Shown piece after piece: positions 47,816 to 57,631 of a DNA stretch of 64,000 nucleotides (within the stretch, counting starts at the first letter, position 1; each line of letters opens with the position of its first letter). The stretch covers positions 419,525 through 483,524 of the forward strand of contig CAJQUW010008587.1 in the NCBI GenBank assembly GCA_907163375.1. Reading direction: 5' to 3'. Source of the DNA: Prostheceraeus crozeri (lineage: Eukaryota; Platyhelminthes; Polycladida; Euryleptidae). A model generated the notes under the pieces. That model worked only from the letters and a program-made list of their open reading frames with translations. It ran no database searches and was not told where the DNA came from. The translations under genes were made by a program, and so were the position numbers.

Positions 47816-48637
47816 TGGTGCCTATCACATTCTATATCCAGACATGGAGCCTTTCGAATTTTGCATCCAAACAGAATATTTCATATTGCATGTTAATTTC
47901 AATTTAAGTCACAAAACATTCAACATGTGTTTACACATCAAAAAACATGCACTTTTAATTGGAAAACTAAAACTCGATTAGAACGTAGTGACTCAGGCAC
48001 ATGTTACTGTTAATGCTGTTTTCAACTTTGCCACGACGTAGTATTTATTCTATGAGGTACACATATCTCTTCTATTTTAACGTCCCATCATTCACTCAAT
48101 CAATTTTATTGCTAAAGCAAAAATTCAATGACATTACCATTAAAACTAATTCAGATCAAAAAGTAGAGGAATCGTTTATTTCAAATGATTCAATGCACTG
48201 TCCTCTTACGTACTATCCATTAAGTTCTAATGTAAATACCGCAATTATGACAATTTATTTGAAATTAAACCACTTCAAAAAAGAGTCCGTTTGAACATGT
48301 GCTTATGTATATCCAGATTTAAATAGGAAGTTCGCATCGTAAAAGCGAATAATCTATTAGTTTAATCCGGGATGTCTGTGATTAATATGATACAGAACTT
48401 GGAATACAAAACTCCCATAGCGTGGAGAATTGACTGTGAGCATTTAAGTTTCTCACTAAGAAATTGATATGATTCTGCATTCGTTAAATTAGTCAATTCA
48501 ACTAGTCGATGTCTTATCAAAAGATTTAGAAACCCATGTTTATGATGTAAATGCCACTGAATTTGCGTTGGTCAGGGTAAGAATTCGCATTGTCATTGGA
48601 AGCCCGTCAGTCCATTGTAAATCACATTCCAGAAGAT

Positions 48638-48786
48638 CCCCCGCAGTCGCAGTCGGAGTCCTATCATCCCCCGCAGTCAGAGTCGGAGTCCTATCATCCC
48701 CCGCAGTCAGAGTCGGAGTCCTATCATCCCCCGCAGTCGGAGTCAGAGTTCTATCATCCCCCGAAGTCGGAGTCGGAGTTCTATCA
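48638..48786. repeat. 30-bp minisatellite, about 5 units, at the duplication junction
   Basis: The same 30-bp unit as at 39,642 occurs here, now directly joined to AGAAGAT. Only the right end of the hAT element (GACTCTGCATCCTTG, then CTTTAGCA at 48,811) follows. The left half of the element is absent, as expected if the duplication began inside the minisatellite. Confidence 0.92.
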
Positions 48787-49293
48787 AAATGATAGGACTC
48801 TGCATCCTTGCTTTAGCAATATCCAGAAGCGGGAAGTTAAATTTTCACCACAGGTCGTCACTCGGTGACAGAGATGGATGTTGGCCGAATTGTTCGGACC
48901 CAGCCATGCTCATCTCTTGTTTTGTAAGGCTAGTAACATGGAGAAAGTATATTTAGGTAGAGTGGTAACTCAGCATTTATTAAATCCCCAATGTGTATAC
49001 ACTTTCGGTTTCTTAAAATGAACTTGACACGGAACGCAGCACCGCATGTGAGATGTACGAATTTTTGCACTTTTGGCGAAATGTATGCGAATTTGACTTT
49101 TCATGACAGCAATGCAGAAGAAAGGAAAGTAATTTACAAATCCTCCATATCATGACAACCTTGAGAGGCAATATGGTTTATTACATTAGCAATTCGATGG
49201 CTTACCAATATAATACAATTATTTTCTTAAGCGTGATCATATCACAAACTGCCTGCATCTGAAAGAGCAAAAGCATCATTATAAAAAAATGAT

Positions 49294-49776
49294 CTTTAAA
49301 AGGTGTAAATGGGTCAACATTGCTATTCAGCACTATTCAAGAAAAGACTCCTTGTGAATCATAAAATCATGCCGCTGAAAGTTGAATTAGAAACATGACA
49401 TCTCAGCCAAGAAGTTTTCAATAAAGATCTCAACTTTTCCTTGAAGACTTCCAGGGACTTGCATTATAATGCAGCTCATGAAATTTCCTGATCATCAGCT
49501 CAATTTCCGCTTAATTATGATGTTTGCTAGAATACATTCATTCTTTTGATATCCAACTTGTTTCACACTACTTATAGAGGGAACGTCATCTCGGTAGTAT
49601 ATAAATACAGTAATAATTTGAAAAATTTTAGCTTTTTAAAAACTGCTCAAATAATTTTCTGGACAGCACAGGAACGTAATCTCCGCAAGAAAACTAAATC
49701 TCTTGATGTAGAATTTTCACTGTATACAGATACTAATTTGAGTGGACGCTCTACCTATTTATACTTACTCTATGGC
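49294..49776 (+). repeat. interspersed repeat, copy in unit 2
   Basis: Duplication copy of 40,363-40,841 with scattered substitutions. Confidence 0.65.
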
Positions 49777-49979
49777 TAGTAAGAGAACAGTGATGTTCTT
49801 GCATTCCTGTCGAGTAGGCAGGTACAAACAGCTCCGCTGCCGCTAATGTAGGAAACGGCGTCAGATACCTTAAAAATACCGCATTCCGCATTTACATCTA
49901 AAAGACAAATTTCCATCACATACGGCTAGCAGCAGAATCCATGCCTTAACGTGAAACTTTACAGCAACCAAACGTTGAT

Positions 49980-50436
49980 CGACACTTTTTAACCAAAGCC
50001 AACCGCTAGCCGCCAAAATATACTTATAATTGATCGCTACTTAACCGCCGCATTTTAATCATTATTGATCATAAACAACCAAATTATATCCATTATTGAC
50101 CGCTAACCGCCGCGTTTAAACCATGACCGTTAAATGACAAATGCTGCCCGTAACTGACCATAAATCGCAAAAACTTCAACTATAACAAGCCGCTAACTGC
50201 CCAATTTTGGACATAATTGACCGTTCACTGCCGTAATTTGACCATAACTGATCACAAACCGCCCAATTTTACCCACCATTAACCGCTAACCGTCTGCCTT
50301 CACTTTTAATTGATTGCTATCCGCCCCATTTTAACCATAACAAACGGCTAGCCACCCACTTTTACCCATAATTCACCCTCAACCACCAATAAACCGTTAA
50401 CGACCAACCTTTATCTATAACCAACCGTGGTACTTG
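49980..50436. repeat. degenerate GACCGCTAACCGCC array, unit 2
   Basis: Copy of the array at 41,040-41,500; it resumes at about 51,047-51,120 after the foldback. Confidence 0.7.
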
Positions 50437-50437
50437 C

Positions 50438-51046
50438 GGGTTATCCCCCCACGTTTTCAAATTTGTCTAAAATCCGCAAAAATGAGCCAGCTGTCACAAA
50501 ACTTCAGATACACGTGCTCAAGCATATTTTCCACCAACATACAAAAAATTATGCAGATCGGACATGGACTTTTTGCATTAGGATGACGTGAAGTGTAGCG
50601 ATGTCAAAAGCTTGATCTGACTTCGTCTGCTCGACGCATTATTGTTGCTCGTGTCGTGTGTGCATTGTTCTCTCTCCCTCTTCGTGTCATCAATGGTATT
50701 TGAAATCTTCCCACGACCACTACCTTGCCACACCTTTTTTTAACTTAGGCATATTAAAGGAAGAGATGTGCTCTGGGGCACTATCACTTCAAGAGTTGTC
50801 GTGGCATGACTTTGCTGACCCAGGGCTATCTGCTCAGACAATGAGGTCAGACGAAGTCAGATCAAGCTGCTGACATCGATGCACTTCACGGTATATTCTA
50901 TAATGCAAAAAGTACTCGTCCGATTTGCATATATTTTGGCATGCTGGTAGAAAATGTGCTTGAGTACATGTCTCTGAAGTTTTGTGATCATTGATTCATT
51001 TCTACGGATTTTAGACAAATTTGAAAACGCGAGGGGGAGATAACCC
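50438..51046. mobile_element. foldback element, copy in unit 2
   Basis: Duplication copy of 41,504-42,117, with the same GGGTTATCCCCCC ends and inverted arms. Confidence 0.7.
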
Positions 51047-52263
51047 ATTAGTATCCCAACCGCTAACCGCCGCATTTCCAACCATACCTGACATTTGACC
51101 ACCGAGCTACCGCAATGAGCAACTTTCCGATTCAAATATTTTATCTATCGTTCCTCTTATTTCGATGACAAAGTTGCAGTTAGGATCCGTCGACACGCAT
51201 CACAAGTTTGCCAATGGTTGAATTTGATCAAATAGTCCAGCATCCCCAATCTCTTGGTTGCTGATTAAATAGCGTGTTTACGTAAATTTGCTGAAGTTCA
51301 GCACAAGTATGAAATTCTTATCTCCTCTCCTCCGATATTCTCGCTCAAGTCTTTGCTCATATCCTGTGATGAAAAATCATTAGTTAGCAATGATGCAATT
51401 GTAGGATATTCAGTGTACCATTCACTCGTTAAATTCCATTATTAAACGAGAATTTCGTTCCTCTACCCCGGACAATATGCTTGACTTCCGATCTTGCTTC
51501 CTGTTAATTCAAGAAGGAACGGTTGATTTGAAAGCTTGTATCTTCCGCCAGGGGATTTGTAACTTAACTAAGTGAGAATCTCTCTCTGATTGGCTAGTTT
51601 GAGCAGAACGAGAGAAACTCTACTGGAGCGGCTTCTCTTCTCATATATTTGGCGGCTTTTCTAATTTAAAGGATGTACTCACGTGGCTTGAGTGTAATCC
51701 GAGTTCTTTCAAGTATGGTAGTGTCTCACCGCCGACTGCGGAACTAATTAGATATCTGTGGAATTGTTCTCGCATCCTCATAGACATCTGCTCTTTCTTC
51801 CCCGCATAGAGTAGTGTGCTTTTGTTTCGTTGGAATAGTTTCATTCTAATTTTCATTTTGCATTCAAAGATCAACGTGCGTTTAATGTTGTTGAATTGAT
51901 CAACAATTGGCTTCAAGTGATCTAATTTTGCAGCAGCTCATCAATATTGGAAAGGGAACACAGGGAGTTAGTGTTGATGTGACTCTATATCCGCCAATAA
52001 CTGTTCCCATCATTTGAACCAGTTTGTCACAAGTTCATTATCCTTATATTGAACACATGTTAAATTAATGGCAAATTGTTTCCCGATCGACAAGTGTTGA
52101 TTTGGAATTATTACATCGCAAAAAAGGATCCATAGTGTTAATCACATGCTACACTTCTTCAGTACTGGACAATTCAAGCCACAGCTTCACTTTTGGTCAG
52201 CTTCACGGCGCAAATCGTCACTGCTTTGATCAATAATTGTTTTTTAAATAGTCACATCCAACA

Positions 52264-52342
52264 ATGGCTCTGATATTCAACCTCAAGTATCTGGAGGGCC
52301 TTGAAGGGAAAGGAGACCGAGTGGTGAAAGTCAATTTCCGTG
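52264..52342 (+). CDS. ferlin (otoferlin-like) first coding exon, copy b
   Basis: The 79 coding nucleotides, the start context and the phase-1 GTGAGTAT donor are the same as in copy a at 43,312, so both copies could be used as first exons of one ferlin gene lying to the right. The 5' flank differs: a 43-bp segment at 52,163-52,205 replaces 19 bp of copy a. A foldback element sits 59 bp downstream of the donor and the Gypsy element 5 kb downstream, both within the presumed intron. Whether either copy is expressed cannot be seen. The next exon is not in the window. Confidence 0.7.
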
Positions 52343-52401
52343 GTGAGTATACTGCATATTTCTACATTCATTCGTAGAATAAATGATGAATAAAGGCAGA
52401 A

Positions 52402-53128
52402 TAGTCCGGCAGCCAGAACGAGTTTCTGCAGGGAACGAGGCCGAAAGTCAGACTTTCACAGACTGATGTACACCAGATGCCTACTACGAATCGGCACGTC
52501 TGCCGAGTTCTAGTGAGTTCCTCTTCTTGTCAGACAGGATCAAAGAAAAACACATGTAAATCCAATGGGACGCAGATTGCAGTTTTTGGCTAAAATGAAA
52601 TTTTCTATGTTTTCTCTAATTAAACGAAAAGTACTAAGCCGAGAGTAATAATATTTGGCATGGAATGTCTTCAGGTCATTTCCTATGATATGCATGTGCT
52701 GTCATCATGCATCTGATCGGCAATGTCTGTGAAAATGTGGTTGAATGTGGATAAAGTTGCTCAAAATATTTGTGTTTGCCGACATTAAGAGGTTCGCCAA
52801 ATCTAAATGTGTTTAGCTTTATAGACAGGGGTGCATGAAGATGAAAGGAAGTGACCTGAAGACATTCCATGCCAATAATTATTACTCTCGGCTTAGTACT
52901 TTTCGTTTAATTAGAGAAAACATAGAAAATTTCATTTTAGCCAAAACCTGCAATCTGCGTCCCATTGGATTTACATGTGTTTTTCTTTGATTTTGTCTGA
53001 CAAGAAGAGGAACTCACTAGAACTCGGCAGACGTGCCGATTCGAAGTAGGCATAGGGTGTACATCGGTCTGTGAAAGTCTGACTTTCGGCCTCGTTCCCT
53101 GCAGAAACTCGTTCTGGCTGCCGGACTA
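52402..53128. mobile_element. young foldback element with 277-bp arms
   Basis: The arms at 52,402-52,678 and 52,852-53,128 are near-identical inverted copies beginning TAGTCCGGCAGCCAGAACGA, around a 173-bp spacer. GAA occurs on both sides (52,399-52,401 and 53,129-53,131). Unit 1 has the uninterrupted site GGCAGAACTG at about 43,444-43,453, so the insertion and its 3-bp duplication are shown directly. There is no coding sequence. An old copy is at 1,539-2,166 and another left end is at 63,960. Confidence 0.92.
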
Positions 53129-55635
53129 GAACTGTGTAATTGAAAAAGGGACCCATTGTATGCACACAACGTTTTTGCAATCCAAGGTATCCATGATGTG
53201 TGAAGATTTCTGGAGCCCCGTATCTACACAATGGTCCTTTTCATTATCTAAGATTGAGTCGGTGATTATACACTACATTTTTTCCCAACATTCTTTTTCC
53301 GGGTGGATATTCCAAGGCTGAGGCCTCCCTCCAAGTGCATTACGTTTTACAACTCTACTAAGATTTAAAATGAAGATGCAATACAGAAATATCGAGACTT
53401 TCGCTTCCAGGAGAATTTATTAAGTTTGCACTCACTTCTCTGCTAACATTCAAACTGAATTAAAGGTTTAAACTGTGACATTTCTAGAAAAATTATTTGC
53501 CTCTCTATTTTCGAGGGGGAGATGAAGTCACAGTGATTTTCTGATGAACTTTTCCTGTCAGTAGTTTATATTTGGCCGAAATGAACATGATTATGGCAGT
53601 ATTTTTCTTTTTACATTCCCCTGCCCTCATTTTGCATGCCATCATCATGCGGTAGCCGAGGGTGGGGATGCAGCTGTTTCCGCTCGACCCCCTCGATTCT
53701 CCGGAGTTGTTCCTAATTAGAAATATACCAAAGACTTGCTGTTTTACCTCTTTCTCTTTTTCAACTTTGCATTATTCATCATTGTGAAAACCAATGTCAT
53801 ATATTCTTTTATTCTTATATTTGAAGTTGTAATTTCTCAAGATTAATCTCCAATACTTTCTTTTGAATATATGCAATGGAAGATGCTCACATGGGTCTCA
53901 TTCCATTGAAATTCACAGAGGGGGTGATGATGATATTAATCGATAATCGACACTTCGGTAGCCTACATAGGTCAGGAAATAGGTCCTCTATGCGAAGGGT
54001 TTCGCACGACTCGGCTCTGGGACCGATGCATCGGCTGAATGGGACCGATGCATCACTTACGGTTATAAAGATATTTTTTCAGAACCATATTAGTACATAT
54101 AGCATGTACATTTATGTTTACACGTACATTAGCTTCATTTTCACCACTGCTACCAGGGAGTCATGAAATAGAATTCGGCCGTTCGCACTGCTGAATACTC
54201 TGCACTGGATCGAACTGCGCCTGTTCACTTTCTTTATTAGGTCATCATGTCAAGCAGAATGAGCACTGCAGATTATGTAATTCAGATTTGAACTATGCAC
54301 TAATCATTGAGCGCAGTCTAACAAGACCTATTAAGTTAAGCAAACTTTACAAACTCGCTGTTCCCAGATAATGATATAATTAGGAAGACGAGAAGTTAGT
54401 GGAGCTTTAAATAGTGAGAGGAACTCATTTCTTGATCTCTGATACATCAGAATCCAAATCCAGTTTAAATTGAAAAATTTAGAGAAGTCTTGTTAATGTT
54501 TTATTCGTCTGCAATACAAAATAATAATATTTTAGCCACAAACTTAATGAAACATATTGAACTAAAGTTTAAATGGTGAACCTCAATTAGCAAACATGAG
54601 AGATCCTTCGTTTTCCAATTATCTTGTAGGCCTATACATTGTTTTCACTTCATAGAATAAGCTTAGAAGAATGCAAGGTCACTATTTTAACAACTTGCAT
54701 GTTGACTGTCTGTCATAAGTAGCCGTGACATCTCCTCAACTGAAATTATGATGATAATTTGTTCCATCATCACTAGATTTTCTTAAATACATGGTGCATA
54801 ATGTACATTATAAGACAGTCGCATGCTAAACCAGATATAGTGGAAGCAAACTTTATATTCAAAGATGCATGGAGATATCGGTAAGTGGATTGATTCTCAC
54901 AATTATCCAACATATTACTTGAAAATCAAGCCATTTATCATAAAAATCACTAATTTTTTAGTGCTACATGACCATTTAAAGTAAAAGATCTGACTTGAGC
55001 TGAACTAAATTTCTTTTCAATTTGAATTAAAATTAATTCCGACCAGATATCTTTCACTATACACACTAAAATCATATGCGTGCAAAATGAGATATCTATG
55101 CCATTGTCTACGTCTTCAGTATCGTGTAAATTTAGTCTCATCCAAATTCACAAAACACTTGCACATGTACTGATGTCACTGAGGAAATCTTACAAAGTAG
55201 GCTAACAAATCTCTAGCACCGAGCCACTGTCAACAATTGGAAGCCGCCATCGTGTATGTGACGTTGTCATGACAGCGCATGTCCTCGACATAATGTTGCT
55301 TTAGTCCTTTATCATCATAGAGTGTTGGATTAAACCAACACATCTGTTGGTTAATTACAACATTTGTTGGAGTGTTAAAGCATGTCGCAGTTATTATATA
55401 CTCATTGACATAATTAATGAAACAAACTATCATTGGCTTGAAGTGAAGTTTGTTTCATTTTTTTCTCAGGTATGATGCAGTATCTCGCTTTCTATGTATT
55501 ACCATTCAACACATTAGAGAATTGAGAAAAATCTATGGTGGTCAAATTTCAAATTTTGATATCGACACAACTGTCACAATTGCTTTTACAAATTGAACAT
55601 AAACGTGAACTGAAATCCAGCTTTTGTAAAATAAA

Positions 55636-56260
55636 ATGGCACACGATCAGTTTACCAGAGGTATGGTATGGCTATTGGAATGATTCGTTGTGGTAGAAGT
55701 TGTGCGAGTGTTGGCGAAGAGCTGCAACTATCGAGAGTCGTTGTTTGGAGGTGGTGGTGTCGATGGAAAGCAGAAGGTGTTAAAAAGAAGAAGGGATCTG
55801 TTCGACCTAGAAAGTCTGCAGGAAGGACAGACGCACGTCTAGTTTTAGCTGCAAAGAGGAATAGATTTGTGTCAGTCCCAAAGCTAGTCGTGCACTGGAA
55901 GAGTGCCTCAAATATAGACTGTAGTGTTCGAACGGCTTACCGAAGATTGCGAGAAGCTGGAATTCAATCGCGACGACCAGCTGTCCTATTCCATTGAGTT
56001 TTGAGCACCGCAGAAGACGAGTTGCCTGGTGTGATGCCCATCGCTCATGGAATGACCATCACTGGCAGAAAGTCTTGTGGACCGATGAATCGAGATTCAC
56101 TCTGGATTTCAATGACGGTCGTGTCAGAGTGCATCGTCTTCCAGGTGAACGCTTTACCCCATGCTGTATTAAAGAACACGACAGATATGGTGGTGGAAGT
56201 GTTATGCTGTGGGGTGGCATTTGGCATGCATATTACATGCAGCATTGGAACAAACAATAA
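55636..56260 (+). pseudogene. Tc1-like transposase 5' half, copy in unit 2
   Basis: Duplication copy of 45,901-46,523 with the same frameshift before the first catalytic aspartate (LWTDESRF here) and the same truncation after the LWGGIW region. An extra GTATG repeat near 55,660 shifts the first 10 codons and one codon (GD) is lost in the linker. The shared lesions show that the element was dead before the duplication. Confidence 0.83.
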
Positions 56261-57310
56261 TCGAAAAATCTTTTATTATCAGAAATTTTCTGTTCAAGAA
56301 TCTTGAATCAAATTTCAGAACTTCGCATTGATTCCTAAGAAATTTGAGAGAATGTGCATTTTGGCCTGCATATATGTAACGAGTTCATGAAATCAATTTC
56401 GAAAATGTTCATGCTTCCCTAGCAATCGATGTGCAGACGATGTTCTAATCAACTTTTTAATCTGCGGTTGTAAGTAGCGCACCAGCTGAGTTGCAATGGC
56501 ATGTTATGAAAAGGCTTTGAGGGATATTTCGAAGGTAAAACTTGGATCGGATCTGGTTAGAAAATTGGCCCCGCTGTCAATCACTATCTCAGACATGAAT
56601 TCAGCCAGCCACTCATGCATTCTCTTTTTCCTAACCCTTATTGTTCTTGCAATCAAATCACAAAAGGTTGATTTCCCAAGTGAAGAGATCATGAAAGATA
56701 AAGTCAAGTGCACGTGTGCATCTATTTTGTCTAATGTTTAACTTCCACGTGTTATGCTGCTTAGGAACAGTAGTAATTAGTGCATTCTCATTCCATTGGT
56801 TTTGTGTTCTGTGTTCAAGACATTATCCATCACTGCGGAGGTGGAAGCGAAGAGTTTGATGCAACTCGATCAGCGCCATGCTGGTCATTTTGAAATAGCT
56901 GAGATTATTTTGTATCACAAGTATCAAACTTTTAAGCAAGTTTTCAACAGGAGCATAGGCTAATTGAAGAACATGTACGGAAGTAACAAATTTTCATTGT
57001 AATTTGATTAATAGTGATCGTTGTTTCACCTTCACAGTACAAAATCACTTAGCATTTTTGCAAAGCGTGATAACTACAACCTTGCTACAAAACTGTCTCT
57101 CAAGAGCGATATAAAAGATCCTTGCATTGTACTGCATCATCTTTTTGAGAAAAACTTCAGTTAATTTGTCATTGGTCCACTTATTGTATGTGAAGCATTT
57201 GTCAGTTTGCGAATTGAATCAATTAATTGATGAATCGAATAAAAAAGTTGTAATTTTCTCTAGATGAATGAATCAATGGTAAAGTCGATAAGTGGAAAAT
57301 ATGAACTTAC

Positions 57311-57603
57311 TGTTGTGTCGCAAGAGAAGACGACCTTCTTGCTCAAAGTCCGCTTTATTTATGATTTACAGCAAGGAATATCATGTTCAGAAAGAGAGGT
57401 ACAAATTACACAATAGGGATTTAGGATAAGAGGCAGGCATTCACTGTGAATACAATGGTTCGTGATCTGAGGAGGGAATAAGTGGTCAGTTACTGAGTCA
57501 GGGCGTTAGGCGGTCATTCATTACAGCACTCGAGGGGAGAAGGGATTAAGTCTGTTGTTGCTAGCCTCGAGCATCAAGTGGCTCTTCAGTTTGACACATC
57601 ACA
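57311..57603 (-). repeat. 3' LTR of the Gypsy element
   Basis: 293 bp; on the + strand it starts TGTTGTGTCG and ends GACACATCACA. I found no difference from the other LTR when reading base by base. The polypurine tract (GAGGAAGGAGAGA, minus strand) lies directly inside it at about 57,604-57,616. Confidence 0.95.
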
Positions 57604-57631
57604 TCTCTCCTTCCTCAATGAAAGAATGTCT

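Larger units (their letters stand above)
39642..48637. repeat. tandem segmental duplication, unit 1
   Basis: From the minisatellite to AGAAGAT at 48,637, this segment of about 9.0 kb repeats in order in unit 2. It contains the right end of the hAT element, the R1-like repeat, a degenerate GACCGCTAACCGCC array with a foldback, a ferlin exon, a Tc1-like fragment and a SINE. The exact left boundary is blurred by the repeated 30-bp units. By eye the copies differ at a few percent of sites plus small indels. Confidence 0.92.

Noticed and set aside
39642..48786. CRISPR-like array because of regularly spaced identical blocks
   Set aside because: The units are contiguous 30-bp tandem copies without unique spacers, in an animal genome and inside a hAT element.
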